A DNA stretch of 16,773 nucleotides from Actinomycetota bacterium (GTDB lineage: Bacteria > Actinomycetota > Actinomycetes > Streptosporangiales > Streptosporangiaceae). The stretch is from positions 10,974 through 27,746 of the forward strand of contig PMST01000510.1 in NCBI GenBank assembly GCA_003168295.1, given 5' to 3'. The position numbers and the translations under genes are program-made. The notes below the pieces were generated by a model. The model did not search any database and was not told where the DNA came from. It was given only the letters and a program-made list of their open reading frames with translations. Positions 6,439 through 14,354 of the stretch are shown here, piece after piece (position 1 is the first letter of the stretch; each line of letters begins with the position of its first letter).

Positions 6439-9248
6439 ACGGGTTCATCGCCTTCGTCTTGCTCGGGCTCGGTGTCGGTGGAGCGTATGCGCTCGCGGCT
6501 CAGGGAATGGTCCTCATCTACCGGGGATCCGGCGTCGTCAACCTAGCCCAGGGTGCCGTCGCTGGCTTCGGAGCTTTCTCCTACCTCGCCCTGACCAGCA
6601 GCTTCGGCCTTCCTCCTCTCCTGGCCGTCGCGACTGCGACACTCATCTGTGGCGCCATCGGACTGATCGTCCATGCCACGGTGATGCGGCCGCTCAAGGA
6701 CTCGTCACCACTCATGAGGCTCATCGCGTCCACCGGAGTGATGACCGTGCTGAGCGCTCTGCTCCTGCTCAGGTACGGCAGCAACGTCCAGGTCATGGAG
6801 CCGCTGTTCCCGCGTACTCCGATCCATTTCTCCTCCGGAGTGGTGTTGTCGGAGGACCGGATCTGGCTGCTCGGGATCGCCCTGGTGCTCACGGTGGTGC
6901 TCAGCGCTTTCTATCGGTACACCCGGATTGGCATCGCAAGCAGCGCGACGGCTGAGAGCGAGCAAGTCGTCGCCGCACTCGGATGGCCGCCGGGACGGCT
7001 CGCCGCGTTCAACTGGGTCCTCGGTTGCGCTCTGGCTGGACTTGCCGGAGCACTCATCGGACCGGTCGTCAATCTCACGCCAACCTCGGCAACGCTGCTC
7101 GTGGTGCCGGTCCTCGCGGCGGCACTGCTTGGCAGCTTCCGGTCCTTCACCTGGGCCTTCGTCGGCGCACTCGGGGTCGGGGTCGGCGAATCACTGCTGA
7201 GCCGCTACGTCAGTGCGCCGGGCTGGGACACCTCGTTGCCGTTCCTCGTCGTGCTGGTCATCCTGGTCTTTCGCGGCCGCTCAATCCCACAGCGCAGCCA
7301 CGTCTTCGACCGGCCACCTCGGGTCGGCGACCCCAGGACGCGACTCCCCGGCATCGCGCTCCTCGCGTTGCTCGGCATCGTCTTCGTGACGTTGCTCCCG
7401 GCAAACTGGGCTGCTGCTGCTGCGGTCACCGCCGGAGTCGGCACGGTAGGGCTCTCGGTGGTTGTCGTCACGGGGTACGCCGGTCAGCTCTCGCTCGCGC
7501 AGTTCGCGCTCGCCGGGATCGGCGGGCTCGTCGCCGCCCGCATGGTCGCCGTCTGGGGGGTGCCTTTCTGGGTGGGTCTGCTCGGGGCAATTGTCGCCGC
7601 CGTTCCCGCCGGGCTCGCCGTCGCGTTGCCGGCACTGCGCGCGCGGGGAGTCAACCTGGCGATCGCTACCTTCGGCCTTGCCGTTGCGGTCGAGAGCGTC
7701 ATCATGGACAACCCGAGTTACACCGGCGGCCTCGCGGGTACCACCGTCTCGCCCCCGCGCATCTTCGGCTTCACCTTCGACCCCGTTGCCACACCACAGC
7801 GCTACGCAGCGCTCTGTGTCATCGGATTCGTGCTCTGCGCCATTCTCGTCCGCAATCTGCGCCGTGCCCCGGGCGGTCGTCGGCTCATCGCCATCCGGTC
7901 GAACGAGCGGGCCGCAGCATCGCTCGGGATCAACGTCACTTCGGCGAAGCTCACCGCCTTCGCGCTCGCTTCCGTCGTAGCGGCGGTCGGCGGCGTGCTC
8001 ATCGCGTTCGAAACACCGTACGTGCTGTTCAGCCAGTTCACTGCGCTCGACAGCATTCAGATAGTGGTCTTTGTCGTCATCGGCGGCGTGGGCTTCGGCA
8101 TGTCCGGGCTCCAAGCAGGGATAGTGGCCACGGGTGGGCTCGGTGTCTACCTGATCAGCGAGATTTTGCCAATCGGCAACTGGATACCGCTTATCGCCGG
8201 CGTCGCGCTCCTCATCGTCATCGTTACGCACCCCGACGGTGCGCTGCCTCCCATGATCGACAGGCTCGCGCGGCTGACCCGACGACTTCCGTCGTGGCTC
8301 TGGCGAGAGACGGACACGCAACTCGGGGACACGTCGGGCAGCGGCGCTGCGAGGGTCACCCCGAAGGCGCTCGAAGTCCGTGACATCTCGGTCCAGCTGG
8401 GAGGCGTCCGGGCCGTCGACCATGTGTCGTTCTCGGTCCAGCCGGGTGATGTCGTCGGCCTCATCGGCCCGAATGGGGCCGGCAAGACGACCTGCATCGA
8501 CATCATCTCGGGCTTCACCACGGGAACCGGCGACGTGCTGCTCGGTGGGGAAGCCTTGACGCGGTGGAGCGCCACCAGGCGGGCACTGGGCGGCATGGCG
8601 CGATCATTCCAGTCACTCGAGCTTTTCGAGGACATCTCGGTATGGGACAACCTGGCAACCGCGTCGGAGGGCAGGCGGGCGCGTCGATTCGCGCTCGACT
8701 ATCTGCTCCCGCGTCCGCCGAGACTGTCCGGGCCGGCCTGGCATGCGATCCGGATCTTCGGACTCGCCGAGCATCTGAGCCTTCTGCCGTCGTCGTTGCC
8801 GACCGGCACGCGGCGCGTGCTCGCGATCGCACGAGCGGTCGCAACCGGCCCTTCGATCCTTTTGCTCGACGAGCCCGCTGCCGGCCTCGACGAGGTCGAG
8901 TCGCGAGAGCTCGGCGTCCTGATTAGCCAGATGGCCAAGCAGTGGGGACTGGGCATCCTGCTCGTCGAGCACGACATGACCCTCGTCATGAAGGTCTGCG
9001 ACCGGGTAGTCGTTCTCGACAACGGCCGCATGATCGCGGATGGTGCCCCGGCGGACGTTTCAAGGGACCCCGCCGTGATCAGCGCTTACCTCGGGGAGCC
9101 CGCCCACGAGTTCCGGTCCGACGAGCTCACCGCTGTGCCACTCGCCGCGGCCCTGCTGGGTGATCCGGTGCTCGACGCCGCGCATCTGCCCGCCCGCCGA
9201 CCAACGCCGGGCTCATCCGCTGACAGCTCCGAGACGGGGACGCCGTGA
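6435..9248 (+). CDS. Fused LivH-LivM-LivG: two permease domains plus ATPase of a branched-chain-amino-acid-type ABC importer
   Basis: A 937-residue polypeptide joining three normally separate subunits. Residues about 1-280 are a LivH-type permease (G-G-A-Y-A-L-A-A-Q-G and V-V-N-L-A-Q-G-A near the N-terminus, many hydrophobic helices). About 303-620 is a LivM-type permease (G-Y-A-G-Q-L-S-L-A-Q-F-A-L-A-G-I-G-G signature, N-E-R-A-A-A-S-L-G-I-N cytoplasmic loop). About 646-880 is a LivG-type ATPase with Walker A G-P-N-G-A-G-K-T-T (678-686), Walker B ending Asp812-Glu813, and H-loop V-E-H-D. The ABC signature is L-P-T-G-T-R-R (788-794) instead of LSGGQ, a variant I recall from actinobacterial LivG-like proteins. 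The tail beyond about 880 is Pro/Ser-rich. The GTG at 6435 is the first plausible in-frame start; GAGG lies at 6423-6426. It overlaps the LivF gene by 4 bases. Confidence 0.92.
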   Translation: MNGFIAFVLLGLGVGGAYALAAQGMVLIYRGSGVVNLAQGAVAGFGAFSYLALTSSFGLPPLLAVATATLICGAIGLIVHATVMRPLKDSSPLMRLIASTGVMTVLSALLLLRYGSNVQVMEPLFPRTPIHFSSGVVLSEDRIWLLGIALVLTVVLSAFYRYTRIGIASSATAESEQVVAALGWPPGRLAAFNWVLGCALAGLAGALIGPVVNLTPTSATLLVVPVLAAALLGSFRSFTWAFVGALGVGVGESLLSRYVSAPGWDTSLPFLVVLVILVFRGRSIPQRSHVFDRPPRVGDPRTRLPGIALLALLGIVFVTLLPANWAAAAAVTAGVGTVGLSVVVVTGYAGQLSLAQFALAGIGGLVAARMVAVWGVPFWVGLLGAIVAAVPAGLAVALPALRARGVNLAIATFGLAVAVESVIMDNPSYTGGLAGTTVSPPRIFGFTFDPVATPQRYAALCVIGFVLCAILVRNLRRAPGGRRLIAIRSNERAAASLGINVTSAKLTAFALASVVAAVGGVLIAFETPYVLFSQFTALDSIQIVVFVVIGGVGFGMSGLQAGIVATGGLGVYLISEILPIGNWIPLIAGVALLIVIVTHPDGALPPMIDRLARLTRRLPSWLWRETDTQLGDTSGSGAARVTPKALEVRDISVQLGGVRAVDHVSFSVQPGDVVGLIGPNGAGKTTCIDIISGFTTGTGDVLLGGEALTRWSATRRALGGMARSFQSLELFEDISVWDNLATASEGRRARRFALDYLLPRPPRLSGPAWHAIRIFGLAEHLSLLPSSLPTGTRRVLAIARAVATGPSILLLDEPAAGLDEVESRELGVLISQMAKQWGLGILLVEHDMTLVMKVCDRVVVLDNGRMIADGAPADVSRDPAVISAYLGEPAHEFRSDELTAVPLAAALLGDPVLDAAHLPARRPTPGSSADSSETGTP

Positions 9249-9937
9249 CAAATGTCCACTTCGCGGCCGTTGGCCTCGCCGCCGGCTACGGCGGAATCCC
9301 GGTCATAAGGGACGTCAACCTCGAGTTGCGTCGGGGAGAGGTGACCGTCATGCTCGGCGCGAACGGCGCTGGGAAGACGACGACGCTACTCGCGTTGAGC
9401 GGCGACCTGCCGCTCACGGAGGGGACAGTCGAGTTCCGTGGTGCGACCCTCACCTCCAGCCTCTGGCAGCGGGCGAGAAGCGGCATGTCGTACATCTCCG
9501 AGGAACATGGCGTCATCCGCAGTTTGACCGTGCACGAGAACCTGCGCCTCGCCCTGAAGAAGCCGCTGGCGGCACTCGAGCTCTTCCCCGAGCTCCGCGA
9601 ACACCGCCATCGCAAGGCGGGCCTGCTCTCTGGTGGCCAGCAGAAGATGCTGACGCTGGCCATGGCGATCGCGCGCAAGCCCGATGTGCTGCTCGCCGAC
9701 GAACTCTCGCTCGGCCTCGCCCCTCAGATAGTCCAGCGACTGTTGCGCGTAGTCCGCGGCGCGGCCGACGGCGGGAGTGCCGTTCTGCTGGTCGAGCAGC
9801 ACGCCCGCCAGGCGCTCGCGATCGGAGATCAGGCCGTCGTGATGGCCCGTGGCCGCGTCATGCTGACCGACAGCGCTGAGGCAGTACGCGCGAATTTCAC
9901 CGAGCTTAGCGCTGCCTACCTTGGCAGACGCAGCTGA
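9245..9937 (+). CDS. LivF-type ABC transporter ATP-binding protein
   Basis: A 230-residue nucleotide-binding subunit, the second ATPase of the Liv-type importer, pairing with the ATPase domain of the upstream fusion. It has Walker A G-A-N-G-A-G-K-T-T (38-46), canonical signature L-S-G-G-Q-Q (128-133), Walker B V-L-L-A-D-E (Asp152, Glu153) and H-loop V-E-Q-H. The length equals ordinary LivF proteins. It starts at GTG 9245, overlapping the fusion stop as GTGA. The pairing gives one degenerate and one canonical signature motif in the predicted dimer, so the two ATP sites may not be equivalent (inference). Confidence 0.92.
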   Translation: MTNVHFAAVGLAAGYGGIPVIRDVNLELRRGEVTVMLGANGAGKTTTLLALSGDLPLTEGTVEFRGATLTSSLWQRARSGMSYISEEHGVIRSLTVHENLRLALKKPLAALELFPELREHRHRKAGLLSGGQQKMLTLAMAIARKPDVLLADELSLGLAPQIVQRLLRVVRGAADGGSAVLLVEQHARQALAIGDQAVVMARGRVMLTDSAEAVRANFTELSAAYLGRRS

Positions 9938-9953
9938 TGGGCATTCGCCTCCG

Positions 9954-9970
9954 GTGGCCTGCGGGGCCAC
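9954..9970 (+). terminator. Weak hairpin after livF
   Basis: Perfect 6-bp stem GTGGCC / GGCCAC with a 5-base loop, 17 bases after the LivF stop and without a T run. It is a candidate end of the importer transcript. The supporting signal is small. Confidence 0.3.
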
Positions 9971-10055
9971 GCACCCTCATCGTTCGCCGGAGACCAGCCG
10001 CCGGGGGGAGCGGAACCCCGTACGCGCACCGTATGGCCGGGGGCCTGGCGCAGGC

Positions 10056-10196
10056 ACCGATCCGACGGTGGTGTCCCTGGTCGGCCAGGGACGGCTGCCC
10101 ATTGGCCGACTCATCACTGAATACGCATTCGAGGACATCGGCTGGGCGGCGCAAGACATGACGACCACCAGGGCCATCAAGCCCGTCCTGCGGCTC
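10056..10196 (+). pseudogene. C-terminal remnant of a zinc-type (MDR) alcohol dehydrogenase
   Basis: In the frame starting at 10056 the translation contains V-G-Q-G-R-L-P-I-G-R-L-I-T-E-Y, then F-E-D-I, then A-I-K-P-V-L-R-L. This matches the order of the last about 45 residues of medium-chain zinc alcohol dehydrogenases (a GRL-L-D-LIT strand-helix, an F-LE-IN-A helix, then R-A-V-L-L). No start, Rossmann domain or zinc ligands are present upstream, and the expected stop after the last strand is gone, so this is a fossil. Two inverted repeats fall inside it (10073-10092; 10080-10087 with 10103-10110). The rest of the gap 9938-10272 holds nothing else that I recognise. Confidence 0.5.
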
Positions 10197-10272
10197 TCAG
10201 CCTGGGTCCAAGCCACCCCGCCTCTGCGACGACACCAAGGCGCAGGTGCTGCGGCTATCGAAGGAGAACATC

Positions 10273-11181
10273 ATGAACCTGTCCGGCACGGTCGCTATCG
10301 TGACTGGCGGCGGCCGTGGCCTCGGGCTGGCCTACGCGCAGGCACTGGCCAGCGCCGGCGCCGCCGTGGTCATCAACGACGTGGACCAGGCGGCCGCTGA
10401 TGCGGCCGTGGCGCTGGTCACCGGGGCTGGCGGGCAGGCCGTCGCCCATGCTGGGGCGGTGGGGCCGTCCGCGGTGGCGGACGCGCTCGTTGATCAGGCT
10501 GTTTCCGCGTTCGGCCGTCTGGACATCCTGGTCACCAACGCCGGGGTCCTGCGGGACACCGTGCTGTGGAAGATGACCGATGAGCAGTTCGACCTTGTTC
10601 TGGACGTCCACGTGCGCGGCACGTTCAGCTGCGCCCGGGCGGCGGCGATCCGGTTCCGCGAGCAGGGTGACGGCGGGCGGATCATCTGCGTTGGTTCGCC
10701 GACTGGCCAGGTCGGCAACTTCGGGCAGACGAATTACGCGGCGGCGAAGGCGGCCGTCGTCGGCATGGTGCGCACCTGGTCGCTGGAACTCGCCCGGGCC
10801 GGCGTCACCGTCAACGCGGTCATTCCCGTCGCCGCAACCGGAATGACAGAGACTGTTCCGTTCCTCAAGCCCTACGTCGAGGCCCTGGCGGCCGGGGTGG
10901 CCCTCCCGGCCTACGCGCGCCGCGAGCTGGGGTTCGGTTCGCCTCAGGACGCCGCGGGACTGGTGGTCTTCCTCGCCTCTGACGACGCAGCCGGCATCAC
11001 CGGGCAGGCGATCGGCATCGGCGGTGACCGGCTCGCCCTGTGGTCCCACCCCGCCGAGACCGTCGTGGCGTTCGCTGACGGCGACGGGTGGAGCGCGGAC
11101 GCCATCGCCAAGGTGTGGCCCTCCTCGTTCGCCGAACATCAGCAGAGCGTAGGCCAGCAGTTTCCGGAGCCGCCGAGATGA
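10273..11181 (+). CDS. SDR-family dehydrogenase (HSD17B4-like 3-hydroxyacyl-CoA dehydrogenase type)
   Basis: A 302-residue short-chain dehydrogenase/reductase. The cofactor loop T-G-G-G-R-G-L-G is at residues 11-18, and Asp36 at the end of the second strand favours NAD over NADP. N-A-G follows at 89-91. The catalytic set is Ser142, Tyr155 and Lys159 (Y-A-A-A-K). The surrounding blocks (N-A-G-V-L-R-D, V-G-N-F-G-Q-T-N-Y-A-A-A-K) resemble the dehydrogenase domain of peroxisomal multifunctional enzyme type 2, which oxidises (R)-3-hydroxyacyl-CoA, the product of MaoC hydratases. This fits its operon with a MaoC gene. I choose ATG 10273 because AAGGAG lies at 10261-10266; an upstream in-frame start at 10246 lacks a ribosome site and adds non-family residues. 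It overlaps the amidohydrolase gene as ATGA. Confidence 0.88.
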   Translation: MNLSGTVAIVTGGGRGLGLAYAQALASAGAAVVINDVDQAAADAAVALVTGAGGQAVAHAGAVGPSAVADALVDQAVSAFGRLDILVTNAGVLRDTVLWKMTDEQFDLVLDVHVRGTFSCARAAAIRFREQGDGGRIICVGSPTGQVGNFGQTNYAAAKAAVVGMVRTWSLELARAGVTVNAVIPVAATGMTETVPFLKPYVEALAAGVALPAYARRELGFGSPQDAAGLVVFLASDDAAGITGQAIGIGGDRLALWSHPAETVVAFADGDGWSADAIAKVWPSSFAEHQQSVGQQFPEPPR

Positions 11182-12053
11182 GCATCGACCTCGCCGCTGT
11201 CACCGTGATCGACAGCCATGTGCACATCGAAGCCGACGCCCACGGCTGTCTGGCCCTGGATGAGGAGCTGACCGCCGCGTCCGCCAAATACTTCCGGGCC
11301 GGCGCCAACCGCACCCCCACCCTGGACGAGGTCGCCGGCTACTACCGGTCCCGGAACATGGCCGCTGTCGTCTTCACTGTTGACGCCCATACCGCGACCG
11401 GTCATAAGGCGCTGTCGAGCCGCGAGATTGTGGAGGGGGCCGCCCAGTACGCCGATGTGCTTATCCCGTTTGCGTCCGTCGACCCGCACGACGGCGCCGC
11501 GGCGGTCAACTCGCTGAGCGAGCTGGTCGCGGCGGGTGCGCGCGGGCTGAAGCTGCATCCATCGCTGCAGGGGTTCTGTCCCGGCGATCCGGCGTTCTAC
11601 CCGCTGTACGCGGCTGCGGCGGATCTGGGCGTGCCGGTCATCTTCCATACCGGGCAAACCGGAATCGGTGCTGGGCTGCCGGGCGGACGGGGCATCAAAC
11701 TTCGGTACTCCGACCCGATGCTGCTCGACGACATAGCGGCCGATCACCCGGGCCTCACCGTGATCATGGCGCACCCGTCAGTGCCGTGGCAGGACGCGGC
11801 GATCTCGGTGGCGACCCATAAGGCGAACGTGTACATCGATCTGTCCGGCTGGTCGCCGAAATACTTCCCGCCTCAGCTGGTCCGGGCGGCGAACGGGCTG
11901 CTGAAGCACAAGGTCATGTTCGGCTCCGACTATCCGCTGCTGACCCCCGACCGGTGGATGAAGGACTTCGCTGCCCTCGATATCAAGGACGATGTCCGGC
12001 CGCTGATCCTTAAGGACAATGCGATTCGCGCTCTGGGGCTGGACCCGGCATGA
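11178..12053 (+). CDS. Amidohydrolase-2 family metal-dependent hydrolase/decarboxylase
   Basis: A 291-residue TIM-barrel protein of the amidohydrolase superfamily, ACMSD/amidohydro_2 type. Candidate metal and catalytic residues are H-V-H (His14, His16), K-L-H (His127), His157 in I-F-H-T-G, His199 in M-A-H-P, and Asp251 in F-G-S-D-Y-P. The order and spacing fit decarboxylases, hydratases and lactonases acting on aromatic or ring-fission acids; I cannot choose among these. The length is normal. The ATG at 11178 overlaps the SDR stop; an open frame extends further upstream but only shadows the SDR gene. It in turn overlaps the next ligase by 4 bases, so it is clearly part of the module B operon. 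Confidence 0.88.
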   Translation: MSIDLAAVTVIDSHVHIEADAHGCLALDEELTAASAKYFRAGANRTPTLDEVAGYYRSRNMAAVVFTVDAHTATGHKALSSREIVEGAAQYADVLIPFASVDPHDGAAAVNSLSELVAAGARGLKLHPSLQGFCPGDPAFYPLYAAAADLGVPVIFHTGQTGIGAGLPGGRGIKLRYSDPMLLDDIAADHPGLTVIMAHPSVPWQDAAISVATHKANVYIDLSGWSPKYFPPQLVRAANGLLKHKVMFGSDYPLLTPDRWMKDFAALDIKDDVRPLILKDNAIRALGLDPA

Positions 12054-13609
12054 ATAGCCAGCCGGTCGACAACGGACTGGGCTCCTGGCCGGCGAGACGC
12101 GCCCGGATGGAACCCGAAGCCATCGCCCTGACTCAGGGCCGCCGGCAGCTGACCTACCGGCAGCTGCGCGATCGCAGCGCATCCCTCGCCTCGGCCTTGG
12201 CGGCGTTGGCCGCCGGGCCCGGCGACCGGGTCGCCTACCTCGGGCCGAATGGGATCGCCACGTTCGAGACGCTGTTCGCCGCCGCTTCCCTCGGGGCCAT
12301 CTTCGTCCCGCTGAACACGCGCCTTGCGGCGCCGGAGATTGCTTACCTGCTCGACGACAGCGCTCCTACCGTGCTCGTTGTCGCTCCCGAGCTCGAACCG
12401 ATCGCGGCGGCGGCACTGGCCCGTAGCAGCGTCGCCGTGCATGTCCTGCGCCTCCAGGACGGGACCGGCACCGGGTACGAGGCCGCAATCACCGAGCATG
12501 CGGGCTGCGTTCCGTCCCCGGCCGGCGTGGCGCTTTCCGACCCGGCCCTGATCCTCTACACCTCCGGTACCACCGGCCGGCCCAAGGGCGCGGTGCTCAC
12601 GCACGGCAACCTGACCTGGAACACCGTCAACCAGTTCGCGCACGTCAACATCTCACGTGCCGACGTCAGCCTGTGCTCCGCTCCGCTGTTCCATATTCTG
12701 GGACTGGGCCAGATCACCCTGCCGACACTGTTCGCCGGCGGCACCGTCGTGGTCATCCCCAAGTTCGACCCCGGCGCGTTCCTCGCGACCATCGCCGCCG
12801 AGCACGCGACCGCGTTCCCGCTCGCGCCCACCATGCTGCAGATGCTCTGCGAACACCCCGCCTGGGAGAGCACCGACCTGTCCAGCGTCCGCTGTGTCGC
12901 CTACGGCGGCTCTCCGGTCCTGGAACGGGTGGCCAAGACGTGGCTGGCGCGCGGCATCCAGGTCCTGCAGGGCTACGGCATGACCGAGGCATCCCCGGGG
13001 GTGTTCATGGCGCTGCGCCACGGCTCGCTCGAACGCCCGGTATCGGCCGGCGTACCGCACTTCTTCACCGACACCGCCCTGCTCACTGACGACGGCCGCA
13101 TCATCAGCGGGCCAGGGCAGGGCGAGCTGCTCGTCCGCGGGCCGAACGTGTTCAGCGGTTACTGGAACCGGCCCGCCGAGACGCAGGACGCCTTCCATGA
13201 AGGCTGGTTCCGCAGCGGCGACATCGTGCGCGTCGACCCGGACGGCTGGGCCTACGTCGCCGGCCGGGTCAAGGACCTGATCATCTCCGGCGGGGAGAAC
13301 ATCTACCCCGCTGAAGTGGAAGCCGCGATCGCCGAGATCGGCGCCGTCGACTCCTGCGGAGTGGTCGGCGTTCCCGACGACCGCTGGGGCGAGGCGGGGG
13401 CAGCCTTCATCGTCGTGCGGGACGGCGCAGACCTCACCGCCAGCGACGTCCGCGCGCACCTGGACGGCCAGCTGGCCAGATACAAGATCCCGAAGCTGAT
13501 CGAGTTCGTCGCTGACCTGCCGCGCAACGCCACCGGCAAGCTACTCCGGCAGCCGCTCCGCGAACAAGCCCGCAACCTCACGACACCACCAGGAGAGCCA
13601 GACCAGTGA
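12050..13609 (+). CDS. AMP-forming acyl-CoA synthetase (module B)
   Basis: A 519-residue ANL-superfamily ligase, of typical length for class I acyl/aryl-CoA ligases. Motifs: Y-T-S-G-T-T-G-R-P-K-G (170-180), G-Y-G-M-T-E-A (308-314), G-W-F-R-S-G-D (385-391), G-R-V-K-D-L-I-I-S-G-G-E-N (405-417) and catalytic Lys497 in N-A-T-G-K-L-L-R. It differs from the module A ligase by lacking the about 40-residue N-terminal extension and at many positions, so the two probably act on different acids or at different steps. It starts at ATG 12050, overlapping the amidohydrolase stop, and its own TGA overlaps the GTG of the final MaoC gene. Confidence 0.93.
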   Translation: MNSQPVDNGLGSWPARRARMEPEAIALTQGRRQLTYRQLRDRSASLASALAALAAGPGDRVAYLGPNGIATFETLFAAASLGAIFVPLNTRLAAPEIAYLLDDSAPTVLVVAPELEPIAAAALARSSVAVHVLRLQDGTGTGYEAAITEHAGCVPSPAGVALSDPALILYTSGTTGRPKGAVLTHGNLTWNTVNQFAHVNISRADVSLCSAPLFHILGLGQITLPTLFAGGTVVVIPKFDPGAFLATIAAEHATAFPLAPTMLQMLCEHPAWESTDLSSVRCVAYGGSPVLERVAKTWLARGIQVLQGYGMTEASPGVFMALRHGSLERPVSAGVPHFFTDTALLTDDGRIISGPGQGELLVRGPNVFSGYWNRPAETQDAFHEGWFRSGDIVRVDPDGWAYVAGRVKDLIISGGENIYPAEVEAAIAEIGAVDSCGVVGVPDDRWGEAGAAFIVVRDGADLTASDVRAHLDGQLARYKIPKLIEFVADLPRNATGKLLRQPLREQARNLTTPPGEPDQ

Positions 13610-14061
13610 CGACCACCATCAAAGAGCCAGCGGATCTGCTCGACCTGATCGGGCAGCAGCTCGGCACCAGCAACTGGCTCGCCATCCCGCAAAGCGACAT
13701 CAACCTGTTCGCCGAGGCCACGCACGACAAGCAGTGGATCCACATCGACGTCGAGCGCGCCAGAACCGGCCCGTTCAAGGGACCCATCGCGCACGGCTAC
13801 CTCACCCTGTCGCTGCTCATCCCGCTCTGGTCGCAGATCCTCACCATCGAGAACCTCGGCATGGCCGTGAACTACGGCCTGAACAAGGTTCGCTTCCCGG
13901 CCCCGGTCCCAGCCGGATCACGCGTCCGGCTCACCGCCACCCTCGCCGCCGTGCAGGAAGTCAGCGGCGGCATCCAGGCGAGCATCGATGCGGTGATGCA
14001 GCTCGAAGGCGCCAGCAAGCCTGCCTGCATCGCGCAGATGGTGCACCGCTACTACCCGTAA
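13606..14061 (+). CDS. MaoC-like hot-dog dehydratase/hydratase (module B)
   Basis: A 151-residue MaoC/hydratase-2-type protein. The catalytic pair lies in A-T-H-D-K-Q-W-I-H-I-D, giving Asp41 and His46, followed by G-P-F-K-G-P-I-A-H-G-Y-L-T-L-S-L, the conserved substrate-helix block. This form is close to Rv0130-like (R)-enoyl-CoA hydratases. It starts at GTG 13606 with AGGAGAG at 13591-13597 and overlaps the ligase stop as GTGA. It is the last gene of module B. With the SDR it could form a two-step hydration/oxidation of an enoyl-CoA made by the ligase (inference). Confidence 0.88.
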   Translation: MTTTIKEPADLLDLIGQQLGTSNWLAIPQSDINLFAEATHDKQWIHIDVERARTGPFKGPIAHGYLTLSLLIPLWSQILTIENLGMAVNYGLNKVRFPAPVPAGSRVRLTATLAAVQEVSGGIQASIDAVMQLEGASKPACIAQMVHRYYP

Positions 14062-14176
14062 CACACGCCGGCTGGTCGGAGGACCGTACCTCAGCGCCGG
14101 ATGCTTGGCTCCTACCGGACCGCATCGGCTACGCCCAGATTGCAGCTGCTTCAGTAGTGGCGATCGCCCCTACCAG

Positions 14177-14301
14177 ACAATCGCTGCGGTCATCGAGCGG
14201 CTTGCCACCGGGAACACCGGCTGGGGGGTACCGGCGGTTCTAGAGGGAGCTCCTGAAGCTCAGTCATCGCGTCAGCGCATCCACCGATCCGCCGGATCCA
14301 A
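14177..14301 (+). pseudogene. Fossil of an integrase-type (rve) insertion-sequence transposase
   Basis: Piecing frames together recovers the N-terminal part of an integrase-core transposase of the IS481/IS3-like kind. From 14177, I-E-R-L-A-T-G-N-T-G-W-G reads in one frame. After the G run at 14223-14228 a shift gives Y-R-R-F-stop-R-E-L-L-K-L-S-H-R-V-S-A-S-T. After about 14286 another shift gives I-R-R-I. Intact relatives read G-W-G-Y-R-R-I-Q-G-E-L-L-K-L-G-H-R-V, so the TAG at 14241-14243 replaces a CAG. Two frameshifts and one nonsense codon show long decay. Neither end of the element is visible. Confidence 0.6.
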
Positions 14302-14354
14302 GGGAGAAGGGACTGACTCGAAAATAGACCAGCCTGGGCAGGCGGCAGCGAACC

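Noticed and set aside
6983..8423. Long open frames in alternative plus and minus frames over the permease region
   Set aside because: They are high-GC shadows of the LivH-LivM-LivG frame, with Arg- or Asp/Glu-rich compositions and no membrane segments.
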